Part shown: in pieces, positions 8,838 through 18,511 of the stretch
Layout of the letters: each line of letters starts with the position of its first letter
How positions within the stretch are numbered: position 1 is the stretch's first letter
NCBI RefSeq assembly: GCF_031580665.1
Contig: NZ_JAVLCD010000002.1
Source: Pontimonas sp031580665
GTDB taxonomy: Bacteria > Actinomycetota > Actinomycetes > Actinomycetales > Microbacteriaceae
Strand: one strand, 5' to 3'
Length of the DNA: 64,000 nt
Translations under genes and position numbers: made by a program
Notes under the pieces: model-generated
The model's input: only the letters and a program-made list of their open reading frames with translations
What the model was told of the DNA's origin: nothing
Databases searched by the model: none

Positions 8838-11390
8838 TCAGGCCGCGGAGAGATCGCGTTGCTGGGCCTTACGGGCCCTGATCACACCGGCCAGGTTCTC
8901 TTCGACCATTCGGCGAAGAGCGGCGGGGCCCTCGTGTTCGTTGAGCCATTTCACGCAGGCGTCTTCCAAAGCCGCCGAGGCCAGCGGGCTCGGGAACAGC
9001 CCCTCGACCAGGTATTCGGCCATTTTGTAGCTGCGGGATTCCCAGATGGTGTCCAACGCATCGAAATAGGTCGTCACCAGGTCGGCCAACACCGAGGGGT
9101 CACCGACGTGGGTGTAGCCAAGCGTCGCGGCGCGCACCAGGGCGTTGGGCACCGTGTCATCGGTGATCAGCCTGTGGAAGGTGTCAGCTTTTGCCTCTGC
9201 GCTCGGAATCATGGCGTGGAGGCGCGCGGCGGCCTGGTGCCCGTTGGACGTGTTGTCACCATCGCGCTGCGCTTCGATATCGTCCGCACCCGCTTCGCCG
9301 AGTAGCACCAACCCACCGAGCACGTCCCAGTGCAGGTCGGTGTCGAGAGGTCGCTCGGGCAGCACGGTCGATCCCGATCGAAGGGCGCGGAGAATGTCGG
9401 CGTGCTCCGCGCTGGTGGCCATCTGGGCGAAGGCCTTCAGGAACTGGAACTGGTTATCACTGCCCGGTGTCGCGGCGAGGGTCATTTCCCAGAGCCGGTC
9501 GGCCACCTCACGCTGAGCCCCCGACACCGTCGCCGGATCGGCATACACCGTGCTGACGATTCGCAACTGTCCGAGGACGGTGCGAATCGTGGTGCTTTCG
9601 GTTTCGGTCTCGATGTTGGCCAGAATCAACCGGCGGAAGTCCCGGGCGGCCATTTCGCCATCGCGGGTGGCATCCCAGGTCGCGGACCACACCAGGGAGC
9701 GCGCCAGTGGAGACGAAATGCTGCTCAAATTCTCTCGAGCGAACGATTCAGAGTCCTGATCGAGACGGATTTTGGCGTAGGCGAGGTCGTCATCGTTGAT
9801 GATAATCATGTCGCCGCGCGGGACACCGATGAGTTCTGGAATGTCCGTGCGCGCTCCGTCGACGTCGCACTCGATGCGGTGGACCCGCTCCACCGCATGT
9901 GCGGTATCCGAGTAGATACCGATTGCCAGGCGGTGCGGGCGCAGAGTGGGCCAGTCCTCCGGGGCGCTCTGGATAATCGCGAACGACGTGATGAGTCCCT
10001 CAGCATCGACGCTCAGTTCGGGACGAAGAGTGTTCACTCCGGCAGTTTCCAACCACTTTTTGGACCAGCTGGAGAGTTCGCGACCACTAGTCACTTCGAG
10101 TTCTGCCAACAGGTCGCGTAGTTCGGTGTTGAGCCAGGCGTGTTTCTGGAAATAGTTCGAGACACCCTGGAAGAAGGCGTCTCGTCCGACCCAGGCGGCG
10201 AGCTGTTTCAGCACGGAGCCGCCTTTGGCGTAGGTGATTCCGTCGAAGTTCACTTGGACGTCTTCTAAGTCGTTGATGGTGGCGACGATGGGGTGGGTGG
10301 AGGGCAGTTGATCCTGTCGGTAAGCCCAATTTTTTTCCATCGCTTGGAATGTTGTCCACGCCTCCGTCCACTCGGTCGCCTCCGCAGTGGCAATGGTGGA
10401 GGCCCACTCGGCAAATGACTCATTGAGCCACAGGTCATTCCACCAGCGCATGGTGACCAGGTCACCAAACCACATGTGGGCGAGCTCGTGGAGGACGGTG
10501 ACGACGCGGCGCTCGCGCATCGCATCCGATACATCACCCCGAAAGACGTAGTTTTCGGTAAAGGTCACCGCACCGGCGTTTTCCATTGCCCCCGCGTTGA
10601 ACTCCGGCACGAACAGCTGGTCGTACTTGTCGAATGGATACGGGTAAGAGAACTTTTCTTCGAAGTAGGCGAAGCCTTTTTTCGTGATGTCGAAGAGGTA
10701 GTCCGCGTCGAGGTAGGCAAACAGCGACTGGCGGGCATAAATCCCCAGCGGGACGACCTTGCCGTTTGCGCTCGTGAGTTCATCGCGGACCACCTGGTAC
10801 GGGCCGGCAATGAGGGCGGTGATGTAACTGGATATTCTCGGGGTGGGCGAGAACGAAAACACCAGCGAATCGTCGTGTTCGAGCGCTGAGGGTGTCGCCT
10901 GATTGCTCACTACCGTCCAGCCGCGTGGTGTGTGCACCCGGAATTCAAAAGTGGCTTTGAGGTCGGGCTGTTCAAAGACGGGAAAGACACGCCTCGAATC
11001 GGGGACCTCAAATTGGCTGTACAGATACACCTCAGCGTCGACCGGGTCGACAAATTTGTGTAGCCCCTCGCCGGTGTTGGTGTAAGAAAAGTCCGCGTCG
11101 ATAAACAGTTCATTTTCGTGGTCCAGGCCCTCGAGGGCGATCCGGGAGCCGTCAAAGACTTCGTCGACAGCCAATTCACGACCGTTGAGGCTCACTGCGT
11201 GAACCGAATGTGCGAGCGCGTCGATGAAGGTGGAACGCCCAGACGTCGCCAGAAAACGGATTGTGGCTCGTGTGCGGAAAGTATCCGAGGAGTGCGCCTG
11301 GGAGAGATCGATATCCAGCACGTAGGACCGAGTAGTCAGGTCCCTGGCGCGAGATTTTGCCTCTTTGCGGGTCAGGTTCTCTCCGGGCAA
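8838..11390 (-). CDS. pepN: Aminopeptidase N (M1 family)
   Basis: An 850-residue zinc aminopeptidase that removes N-terminal residues from peptides in the cytoplasm. The substrate-binding GAMEN motif is near residue 263, the zinc motif HELAH with WFGDLVTMRWW near residue 298, and the third zinc ligand in WLNESFAEW about 20 residues later. The C-terminal half is the helical ERAP1-like domain typical of the actinobacterial enzyme. The start is a TTG at 11390 with GGAGAG about six bases upstream. It stands alone and would recycle peptides produced by the Clp protease encoded nearby. Confidence 0.95.
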   Translation of the reverse strand: MPGENLTRKEAKSRARDLTTRSYVLDIDLSQAHSSDTFRTRATIRFLATSGRSTFIDALAHSVHAVSLNGRELAVDEVFDGSRIALEGLDHENELFIDADFSYTNTGEGLHKFVDPVDAEVYLYSQFEVPDSRRVFPVFEQPDLKATFEFRVHTPRGWTVVSNQATPSALEHDDSLVFSFSPTPRISSYITALIAGPYQVVRDELTSANGKVVPLGIYARQSLFAYLDADYLFDITKKGFAYFEEKFSYPYPFDKYDQLFVPEFNAGAMENAGAVTFTENYVFRGDVSDAMRERRVVTVLHELAHMWFGDLVTMRWWNDLWLNESFAEWASTIATAEATEWTEAWTTFQAMEKNWAYRQDQLPSTHPIVATINDLEDVQVNFDGITYAKGGSVLKQLAAWVGRDAFFQGVSNYFQKHAWLNTELRDLLAELEVTSGRELSSWSKKWLETAGVNTLRPELSVDAEGLITSFAIIQSAPEDWPTLRPHRLAIGIYSDTAHAVERVHRIECDVDGARTDIPELIGVPRGDMIIINDDDLAYAKIRLDQDSESFARENLSSISSPLARSLVWSATWDATRDGEMAARDFRRLILANIETETESTTIRTVLGQLRIVSTVYADPATVSGAQREVADRLWEMTLAATPGSDNQFQFLKAFAQMATSAEHADILRALRSGSTVLPERPLDTDLHWDVLGGLVLLGEAGADDIEAQRDGDNTSNGHQAAARLHAMIPSAEAKADTFHRLITDDTVPNALVRAATLGYTHVGDPSVLADLVTTYFDALDTIWESRSYKMAEYLVEGLFPSPLASAALEDACVKWLNEHEGPAALRRMVEENLAGVIRARKAQQRDLSAA

Positions 11391-11511
11391 TTCGCTCTCC
11401 TCACACTGTCATCGGTCACACAGTCAACCAAACCATTTTGCGGCCCTTCGACCAGCGCGGCAGTACCGAGCCGGGCCGAGCCGGACCGAACCCACGGGGA
11501 GAACCCGCAGC

Positions 11512-12669
11512 CTACTTCTTGTCGCGGGATTCCTCGAGGGGAACTTCAACGGCGTCGAGTACTTCTTCAGACTCGTCGGGAGTGCTCGACTCCGAGGGAG
11601 CTTGAGGGGAAATCGGCTTCATGTCTTCCAAGTTTGGCGGCTGAAGGCTGGTGATTTCGAGATCGACCTCGCTGGCAGCACTGCGCATCTTCTGCACGTA
11701 CTCATCGAGCATCGCCTGCTGACGACGCAGGTCGCTCATGTGACTCTCGGCATCGCTGACCATCGAATTGACCAGATCTTCGGTGTCGCGGGCGATACCG
11801 CGCGAACGGGACACGGTTTCGGAGATGAGGCGCTCGGCGTAGTTTCGCGCCTCCTTGGTGAGGTCATCAGCGCGAAGCTGCGACGCTTTGAGAACCTGGT
11901 CTGCTTCTTGGCCGAGATCGGTGGCCCGCTTGGCCGCGTTTTGCACGTGCAGGTCTGCCTGCTGGTAGGCCTTCTGCGCGTATTCGTCGGCTTCCTCGTG
12001 GATGGTCGCGCGGGCGCGCTCTGCATCGTCGATTTGCTGGCGAATTGAGGCGTCTGTTGCCACAGCGCGCTCTTGTGCGGCGTGGAGCAATTCGGAGGCT
12101 TCGCGTTTGAGCTGCTCCACCTGGCGGGAGGCTTCGGCTTTAATTTCGGAAACCTGTTTTTCCGCCTGGCTGATCATCGTCGCCGCGGCGCGCTCTGCGC
12201 GGGTGCGGGTGTTGGTCGCTTTTGCGATTTCATCCGCGGCCTGCTGACGCAACTGAGCGGCTTCGCGCTCGCTCTCCAGGCGCAGATCCTCGGCGGACCG
12301 TTGTGCTTCAGAGACGGTCTTACGCGACTCTTTGGCGGCGTCTTCGCGCATCTTGGTGGATTCGCTGCGGGCGTTTGCCAAGACATCGGTCGCCTCGGCG
12401 GAGGCTTCCTGAACGATTTTCTGGGACTGGGCTTCGGCGAGTCGGAGGGTTTCTTCGAAGGCGGAACCCAGTTCGGCGAAGCTGGGCTTGGCCCGACCTG
12501 CCCGCTCGTTGGCTTCCTGGAGTTCGCGGCTCAGGCGTTGGGCGTCTCGGGCGTGCTCGGACTGCTCCTGTTCGAGCTTGTCGATTTTACTTTGGAGCTC
12601 GCCAACAAAGCGGCTGACCTCATCGGGGTCGTAGCCGCGAACTGCTCGGCGAAATTCGGGAAAGCTCAC
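11512..12669 (-). CDS. DivIVA-like coiled-coil protein
   Basis: About 385 residues. The N-terminus (SFPEFRRAVRGYDPDEVSRFV) matches the short DivIVA membrane-curvature domain, where RGYDPDEV is the hallmark. The rest is a nearly unbroken coiled coil rich in Ala, Glu, Arg and Gln up to about residue 340, ending in an acidic tail. I prefer the GTG at 12669, with GGAG five bases upstream; the frame also allows a TTG at 12711 or a GTG at 12684. The canonical Wag31/DivIVA gene usually sits beside ftsZ, which is not in the window, so this is probably a second, longer paralogue with a role in polar or septal organisation. Confidence 0.8.
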   Translation of the reverse strand: MSFPEFRRAVRGYDPDEVSRFVGELQSKIDKLEQEQSEHARDAQRLSRELQEANERAGRAKPSFAELGSAFEETLRLAEAQSQKIVQEASAEATDVLANARSESTKMREDAAKESRKTVSEAQRSAEDLRLESEREAAQLRQQAADEIAKATNTRTRAERAAATMISQAEKQVSEIKAEASRQVEQLKREASELLHAAQERAVATDASIRQQIDDAERARATIHEEADEYAQKAYQQADLHVQNAAKRATDLGQEADQVLKASQLRADDLTKEARNYAERLISETVSRSRGIARDTEDLVNSMVSDAESHMSDLRRQQAMLDEYVQKMRSAASEVDLEITSLQPPNLEDMKPISPQAPSESSTPDESEEVLDAVEVPLEESRDKK

Positions 12670-12777
12670 GCGTACTCCATCCACGCTCCGGAAACCCCTA
12701 CGATACGGCAAAATAGCTTTTCATGCAGGCGGGCTGTGCCCAGGTTACCTAATCGACACTTTTGAGAACGAGGCTTT

Positions 12778-13266
12778 ATGCGCATTCACCTCGCAACGGA
12801 CCACGCCGGGCTCGAATTATTGCGCGATCTCGCGGAGCATTTGGACAGTCTTGGCCACGAGGTGGTCGATCACGGGCCGCAGAGCTTCGATGCACTCGAT
12901 GACTATCCAGGCTTTTGTATTGCGGCAGCACAAGCGGTCGTGGCCGATCACGAAGCAGGTGTGGACGCCGTCGGAATCGTCCTCGGCGGGTCGGGAAACG
13001 GCGAGCAAATTGCCGCGAATAAAGTGCCCGGGGTGCGCGCGGCGTTGATTTGGAATCGCGACACGGCTGTGTTGGCCCGCGAACACAATGACGCCAATGT
13101 GGCGGCAATCGGCGCCAGGCAGCACGGTTTCGATGAAGCGGTGATGCTCATCGAGGCTTTTGTGGCGACGCCCTTTAGTGGTGATGAGCGCCACGCCAGA
13201 CGGATTGGTCAGATTCGCCACTTTGAACACACCGGACACATTCCCGCATCCGGTCAGACCTTTTAG
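12778..13266 (+). CDS. rpiB: Ribose-5-phosphate isomerase B
   Basis: A 162-residue LacA/RpiB-family isomerase interconverting ribose 5-phosphate and ribulose 5-phosphate in the pentose phosphate pathway. The start HLATDHAG, DYPGFC and the phosphate/active-site loop GGSGNGEQIAANK (with the Glu used by actinobacterial RpiB) are clear. ATG at 12778 has GAGG five bases upstream. The next gene, a Nei-type glycosylase, begins three bases after its stop, so the two form an operon; the same pair is adjacent in M. tuberculosis (Rv2465c and Rv2464c). Confidence 0.95.
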   Translation: MRIHLATDHAGLELLRDLAEHLDSLGHEVVDHGPQSFDALDDYPGFCIAAAQAVVADHEAGVDAVGIVLGGSGNGEQIAANKVPGVRAALIWNRDTAVLAREHNDANVAAIGARQHGFDEAVMLIEAFVATPFSGDERHARRIGQIRHFEHTGHIPASGQTF

Positions 13267-13269
13267 GCC

Positions 13270-14157
13270 ATGCCGGAGGGTCACACCGTTCACCGGGTCG
13301 CCGGTCTTTTTCGACGTGTCTTTGTGGGGCAGGTCGTGGCAGCGTCATCGCCCCAAGGGCGCTTCAGTCAGGGTGCCGCCATGCTCGATGGCCTGGTCGT
13401 CGATGACGCCTGGGCGGTCGGTAAGCAGTTTTTTGCGGGTTTCGGCGGTGACTGGGTGTTGCGGGTGCACCTGGGAATCTACGGCGCCTGGAGTGTCCAC
13501 GGCGTTCGGCAGACCGATTCGCTAGGAGCTCCTCGGAAAAAATCTCCCGCCGAGGAGGGTCTTCGCCAATTGGCCGTCGATCAGTTCCCTCCCGAACCGG
13601 TGGGGCAGGTGCGGCTGCGGGTGATGAGTGACACCGTCGTCGCGGATTTGCGTGGCCCGACGGCCTGTGAGGTGATCAGCCACGAAGAGGCCGCGACGCT
13701 GGCCCAGGCGCTCGGTCCCGACCCACTCGTGGGCGACGACGTAGTCAACCGAGAGCGCTTCATCGAGCGAATGTCGAGAACGGCCACCCCGGTGGGAATC
13801 GCCCTGATGAATCAGAAAATTGTCAGTGGAATTGGAAACGTGTACCGGGCGGAGCTTCTTTTTCGCCACCGCCTCGATCCCTTTATCCCGGCGCGCTCAA
13901 TCAGCACAGACCAGCTCGGAAGCCTCTGGGACGACTGGGCTGTGCTGCTTCGCCGAGGGGTGAAAACCGGTGTGATGGTCACCCGAGATGACCTGAGTCC
14001 CGCCGGGGCAAAAAAAGCCCTACGCGATCGAAAGCTTCGCCACTTCGTCTACAAGAGACAGGGTGAGCCGTGTCTGGTGTGTGGCCATGAGGTGGTGATG
14101 GCCCCGATGCAGGCGAGGAAGTTGTACTACTGCCCGCACTGCCAAACGGCCCAGTGA
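13270..14157 (+). CDS. nei: Fpg/Nei-family DNA glycosylase (Nei1 type)
   Basis: A 295-residue base-excision repair enzyme. It begins MPEGHTVHR, giving the catalytic N-terminal Pro and the Glu3 of the family. The helix-two-turn-helix has NQKIVSGIGNVYRAE (about residues 178-192). A zinc finger of the C4 type (CLVCGHEV, then YYCPHC) closes the protein. By start motif and neighbourhood it matches Rv2464c, Nei1, which removes oxidised pyrimidines and cuts the abasic site. It is coupled to rpiB with a three-base gap, and the amidohydrolase follows 19 bases later. Confidence 0.93.
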   Translation: MPEGHTVHRVAGLFRRVFVGQVVAASSPQGRFSQGAAMLDGLVVDDAWAVGKQFFAGFGGDWVLRVHLGIYGAWSVHGVRQTDSLGAPRKKSPAEEGLRQLAVDQFPPEPVGQVRLRVMSDTVVADLRGPTACEVISHEEAATLAQALGPDPLVGDDVVNRERFIERMSRTATPVGIALMNQKIVSGIGNVYRAELLFRHRLDPFIPARSISTDQLGSLWDDWAVLLRRGVKTGVMVTRDDLSPAGAKKALRDRKLRHFVYKRQGEPCLVCGHEVVMAPMQARKLYYCPHCQTAQ

Positions 14158-14176
14158 CCCGGGTTAGGGTTTTTTC

Positions 14177-15673
14177 ATGATTCTTCGCCGCGCCACACTC
14201 TTTGACCAACCAGAGCGCGGTCGGGTCGACCTGCTCATCCGCGATGGAGTCATCGAAGAGATTGCCCCGGCGGGCTCACTCACCGTCGACCCGCCGGTGG
14301 AGGAATACGACCTCGACGGTCGTGTCCTCGCTCCAGGCCTGTGGGACGAACACGTGCATTTGGGTTCCTGGGCGGAATATCGCCGGCGGGTATCGCTCGA
14401 AGCCGCCGAGTCGGCGAGAGAAGCCGCGGAATTAATGGCCGCTGGATCTGGCGCACACGACGCGGCGGGGTCGGCCGAGGTGCTCATCGGAGCGGGATTT
14501 CGAGACGGCCTGTGGCCTGATGACAAAACCGCCGGGCTACTCGATGACTATTCGGGTGCCACACCGTGGGTGTTGTGGAGTGTCGATCTGCATTCGGTGT
14601 GGCTCAATACCGCCGCTGCCCTGCAGCTGGGACACGAGCACGCCCTCCCCGAGGGCGTGCTGCGAGAACGAGAAGCCTTCGGCTTGGCCGAACAGCTCGC
14701 GCGCGGTAGCGGCGATAGTCGCGACCAGTGGGTGAGTGACGCGCTCGATGCCGCCTCTGCGCGGGGGGTAGTGGGAATAGTCGATTTCGATTTCGACGAC
14801 AACCACGCCAATTGGACACGCCGCCGCACCGGAGAGGACCGGTGGAGTATTCGAGTCCACTACGCGGTGTATCCCCAAGACCTCGACCAGGCCATTGCCC
14901 GGGGTGACCACACGGGAAAACAGGTCGCCCCCGGGGTGAACGTGGGCTTTCTGAAGGTGATCACCGACGGGTCGCTCAATACCCGAACGGCCTACTGTTG
15001 CGAACCCTACCGAGGGATTTCCGGCGAAGAATACGGCGCGATGAATTATTCGGCGGTGGAGCTGGAAGCGCTGATGGTGCGAGGCACACAGGCGGGTTTT
15101 GTGCCGGCCTTTCACGCCATCGGGGATGAAGCCAACCGGGTCGTTCTCGACCTTTTCGAATCGGTGGGGGTCTCTGGCCGGATTGAACACGCCCAGCTGT
15201 TGCGCGACGTCGACTTCACACGATTTGCCGCCCTGGAGGTGACCGCCAGCGTTCAGCCCCAACACGCGGTCGACGACCGGGATGTGGCCGAGCACTACTG
15301 GAGTGATCGCACCGATCGGGTGATCGCCATTAGGTCGCTACTCGACGCCGGGGCTCGCGTGGTGTTTGGCTCGGATGCCCCGGTGTCACCTCTTGACCCA
15401 CTGGTGCAGATTGCGGCGGCGGTCACCCGGACTGACGATGACCGGCAATCCTGGATTGGCGATCAGCGCATTGGTGTGCGAGAAGCCCTCCGGGCGTCGA
15501 TGCGAAACGATCTGGTTGTGGGCCAGCCCGCCGACCTCATTGCTCTGGGGGCCGACCCGCTGTGGTTGGAGCGAGCACTCTCCCAGGACCCACACAGGTT
15601 GGCCCAGGCGCTTCGCGAACTGCCCGTTGAGCTCACCATTGTCGACGGTCGGGTGACCCATCACGCGCTGTAA
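14177..15673 (+). CDS. Amidohydrolase family protein (YtcJ-like)
   Basis: A 498-residue metal-dependent hydrolase of the amidohydrolase_3 group. The HxH metal motif (DEHVHLGS, about residue 58) follows the N-terminal beta domain. HAIGDEAN (about 310) gives a further metal ligand, EHAQLL (about 337) another, and FGSDAPVSPLDP (about 397) the catalytic Asp. The C-terminal part ends in the usual GADPLWL and TIVDGRV strands. Related proteins hydrolyse N-substituted formamides or exoenzyme-generated amides; the substrate here is unknown. The start at 14177 is an ATG with no strong ribosome binding site. It may be cotranscribed with rpiB and nei. Confidence 0.85.
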   Translation: MILRRATLFDQPERGRVDLLIRDGVIEEIAPAGSLTVDPPVEEYDLDGRVLAPGLWDEHVHLGSWAEYRRRVSLEAAESAREAAELMAAGSGAHDAAGSAEVLIGAGFRDGLWPDDKTAGLLDDYSGATPWVLWSVDLHSVWLNTAAALQLGHEHALPEGVLREREAFGLAEQLARGSGDSRDQWVSDALDAASARGVVGIVDFDFDDNHANWTRRRTGEDRWSIRVHYAVYPQDLDQAIARGDHTGKQVAPGVNVGFLKVITDGSLNTRTAYCCEPYRGISGEEYGAMNYSAVELEALMVRGTQAGFVPAFHAIGDEANRVVLDLFESVGVSGRIEHAQLLRDVDFTRFAALEVTASVQPQHAVDDRDVAEHYWSDRTDRVIAIRSLLDAGARVVFGSDAPVSPLDPLVQIAAAVTRTDDDRQSWIGDQRIGVREALRASMRNDLVVGQPADLIALGADPLWLERALSQDPHRLAQALRELPVELTIVDGRVTHHAL

Positions 15674-15795
15674 TCCGCAGTGGGTTCCCTCGCCGTCTCC
15701 GCCTCCAGTAGTGTGACTATTAATCAGGTATGTCAGCGTTCGCGGCGGGTAGCCCTCGGGGGTGGACCGGCGACCAATCCACAAGGGGCAACGCG

Positions 15796-16452
15796 ATGGT
15801 GGCTCGTCGGGCGATGATCGTTGAGGATCACGCGATGACGCGTGGGTTAGTCTCCGACACCCTCACCCACAACGGCTTTGAGGTGGCGGCCGTGGGGAGT
15901 GCCGAGGAAGCGGTGGCCCAGTTTGACCAGTGGGATCCAGACGTGCTCCTCGCCGACGTGCACTTGGGCGCGCCGCCCTCCGGGAGTGAGCTCGCACTCA
16001 TTTTGGCGACCAGAGCGCCGCATTTGGCCGTGGTGTTGATGAGTAATTACCCCGCCTCTCATTTGGTGAGAGAAGCCAAAGCGATTCCCGCCCACACGGT
16101 GCTGGCGAGTAAAGCGCAGGTCACCGACCAGAAAACACTGGTCGCTCTCGTCGAGGCGGCGCTTCGCAACAGGCAACCCGATTTACCCGATGCGCCTGTG
16201 ACACCGTCCTCCAGCGCCGAGGAAGCCAGTCAGCTGACCACACCGCAGATGGAGGTGTGGCGTCTGATTGCCGCGGGGCTGTCCAATGCCGCCATTGCCC
16301 AGAAACGCGGCACCACCGTCGCCGCGACCGAGCGAATCGTGACGAGACTGTTCGCCCGGCTCGGTGTCGACGGCAGTGCGGCGCTAAACGCCCGCGTGGC
16401 CGCGGCCAGAGAGTACATCGCGCTCTACGGACCCCCCGAACAGGTTCTCTAG
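15796..16452 (+). CDS. Response regulator, receiver plus LuxR-type HTH
   Basis: A 218-residue response regulator. The receiver domain has IVEDHAM (acidic pocket), the phospho-acceptor Asp near residue 54 in LLADVHLG, the Ser in VVLMSNYP and the Lys in LASKAQV. The C-terminal HTH (about 155-215) reads TTPQMEVWRLIAAGLSN with IAQKRGTT, a LuxR/GerE-like fold with unusual spacing. The ATG at 15796 has AAGGGG seven bases upstream; an in-frame ATG at 15730 just after an AT-rich TATTAAT is an alternative with a 22-residue extension. The histidine kinase starts two bases after the stop, so this is a cognate pair. Confidence 0.88.
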   Translation: MVARRAMIVEDHAMTRGLVSDTLTHNGFEVAAVGSAEEAVAQFDQWDPDVLLADVHLGAPPSGSELALILATRAPHLAVVLMSNYPASHLVREAKAIPAHTVLASKAQVTDQKTLVALVEAALRNRQPDLPDAPVTPSSSAEEASQLTTPQMEVWRLIAAGLSNAAIAQKRGTTVAATERIVTRLFARLGVDGSAALNARVAAAREYIALYGPPEQVL

Positions 16453-16453
16453 C

Positions 16454-18268
16454 GTGAGGGGCTGGGCCTCCTACCTTTCTCTTCTGGGCGGGCGCGCAGC
16501 GCTCTCACCCCTGGGTATCGCCCTGGTCGTCACGGTCATGTTTGGCCTCACCATGATTTCCGGGTGGGGCCCTTTTGCCAACCCCACCGCGGACCTCCAT
16601 TTCCTGCCGAACCTCCTCGCGCACGTACTGGTCGCGGGAGTCGCCCTGCTGATGTGGTGGTTGCTCTACTTCCTGCCACAGCAGCCCCCGCCGGCTGTGG
16701 TGACCCTTGGCCTCTTCGTCGCACTCGCTATTGTCCGCATCTACGCCATCGATTTCTCCTACCTGCTCGTCGGAGTTGAGCCACTGGAGGCGACCCCTGT
16801 CCGGTTGGCCCTCAGTATCGGATTGAGCGTTCCGCTCCTGGCCCTCACCGGCGTCGTGACCGAACTGTTGCAGCAGTCTCGAAGCGCCAGGCGGCGCATC
16901 GACCAAGCCGAAGAATCGATTAGCAGCCTGGGCCAATCGGGCCAATCGGCGCGGGAATTGACGGTTGCCGAAGTGATGGCGAGAGCCCAAGCCCACGTCG
17001 ATCAGCTGTTACTGCCCTGGAGGGTCTCAGTGCCGAGACGCCCCGCCGTTGTGGCGGGGGAAATCGACCGGCTCGTCCAGGAAGTGATTCGTCCCCTGAG
17101 TCACGAGACAAAGCTTCCGGACTCCCGAACCGACCACAACAGTGCCTCCAAGGGCGCACGCACTGTGGAGGCTCTCGCGAGCTCGGCGGATGATCCCGAG
17201 GCCCTCCTCCCGAAAGATTTGCGGTGGCGAGAGATCCTCCCCACCAACGGAGCCAGCACGGTTGTGGTCGTTCTTCCCATCGTGGTGTTCTTTATGTGGG
17301 AGCGCTTTGGCTGGAGTATCGAGGCCGTGCTCGCAGTGGCGACCCTGCCACTGCTGGGGGGAAGTTTGTGGTTGTTGCGTCGGGTGGTGTCGCGCAGCCA
17401 ACCGCGATCCGCAACCACCCGCTTCATCTGGATCGTCGCCGGGATGAGTGTCGCCGGGGCTGCCAGCGCGGCGCTGCTGGTCGTCTCCGCCCGGTTTGCG
17501 GGCCACCCAGTCGACTTTGTCTTCGCCGCACCAGTGCTGGCGGCCATCCTGGGAATAGGTTTTTCACTCGCCGAGCACCTACTGAGTGTGGCACTGATGC
17601 GCGAGCGGGTTCGCGCCAAGTCACTCGCGGCGCTCGCCTCGCGCACCGCGCGCCTCCAGGGCAGTGGCCAGGACGGCCGCGCGCAGGCGGCTGACCTGCT
17701 CCACTCCGGAGTGCAAGCAGAACTGGTCGCCTGGGCGGCACTATTTCGCTCAGCAAAGTTTGACCCAAAGCAGTTACCCGCGGCTCTGGAAGAGATGGGC
17801 CAGCGCTTAGACCGCCTTTTCGATGACCTGCCAGACGGTGACGTCGAGGCCGCCGAGAGTCGCTTTGATTCGCTGGTGACGGTGTGGTCGGCGGCTCGGC
17901 CCATCACTCACACGGTGGCGCCCGAGGTGTGGTCGGTGTTGGATCGGGACCCGGCGCTCGCGGATCACACCTTCTTGGTCCTCTCCGAAGCGCTCTCGAA
18001 TGCGGTTCGACACGGCGAGGACGGTGACATTGTCCTCACTCTCCGCCAGGAGCGCTCCGGGACGCTGGAGCTTCGGGTGAGTAACCCCGGCGTGCTCTAC
18101 CGGGTGGGTCCCGCGGCTGTGGCCGGAATGGGCCTGGTGACCATCGGTGAGCATTCCAGGGACGCTCAGTTGGAACAACACGGTGACCGGGTGGTCCTCG
18201 CCGTGAGGTTTTCCACCGGTGACTTCTCGAATAGGGACCTCACGAAGAGCGACACCGCGACCCAGTAG
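16454..18268 (+). CDS. Atypical membrane sensor histidine kinase
   Basis: A 604-residue protein starting at GTG. It has two blocks of four hydrophobic segments (residues about 15-140 and 265-390) split by a soluble stretch of about 120 residues with a helical segment. The C-terminal part holds the kinase core: a putative phospho-acceptor His near residue 417 (LLHSGVQAELVAWAALF), an N box EALSNAVRHG near 515 and a glycine box GMGLVTIGEHSRD near 560. The His motif is not one of the common HisKA types and looks closest to HisKA_3-like relatives that pair with LuxR-type regulators. No extracellular domain of note is seen, so the signal may be sensed in the membrane. Confidence 0.8.
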   Translation: MRGWASYLSLLGGRAALSPLGIALVVTVMFGLTMISGWGPFANPTADLHFLPNLLAHVLVAGVALLMWWLLYFLPQQPPPAVVTLGLFVALAIVRIYAIDFSYLLVGVEPLEATPVRLALSIGLSVPLLALTGVVTELLQQSRSARRRIDQAEESISSLGQSGQSARELTVAEVMARAQAHVDQLLLPWRVSVPRRPAVVAGEIDRLVQEVIRPLSHETKLPDSRTDHNSASKGARTVEALASSADDPEALLPKDLRWREILPTNGASTVVVVLPIVVFFMWERFGWSIEAVLAVATLPLLGGSLWLLRRVVSRSQPRSATTRFIWIVAGMSVAGAASAALLVVSARFAGHPVDFVFAAPVLAAILGIGFSLAEHLLSVALMRERVRAKSLAALASRTARLQGSGQDGRAQAADLLHSGVQAELVAWAALFRSAKFDPKQLPAALEEMGQRLDRLFDDLPDGDVEAAESRFDSLVTVWSAARPITHTVAPEVWSVLDRDPALADHTFLVLSEALSNAVRHGEDGDIVLTLRQERSGTLELRVSNPGVLYRVGPAAVAGMGLVTIGEHSRDAQLEQHGDRVVLAVRFSTGDFSNRDLTKSDTATQ

Positions 18269-18311
18269 AGGCACGATGGCACCACGAGAGCTCTGAGTGG
18301 GGCGCTGAATG

Positions 18312-18385
18312 TGGAGGGGATGACGGGAATCGAACCCGCACCATCAGTTTGGAAGACTGAGGCTCTACCATTGAGCTACATCCCC
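18312..18385 (-). tRNA. tRNA-Gly (anticodon TCC)
   Basis: On the minus strand the acceptor arms GGGGATG and CATCCCC pair fully. The anticodon stem TCAGT/ACTGA encloses CTTCCAA with anticodon TCC, and the T arm has GGTTCGATTCC. The 3' CCA is encoded (18314-18312). It is transcribed against the flanking genes. Confidence 0.96.
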
Positions 18386-18511
18386 ACGGCGACTCAATGG
18401 TAGTGCATTCGCGGCTGGCACGGGCCTAAACACGGCCTGAGCTACACTGTTGGGCGGCGATAGCGCGAACCCTGCACTATCGATTCACTGTGGGCTGACA
18501 GGGACTCCTTT

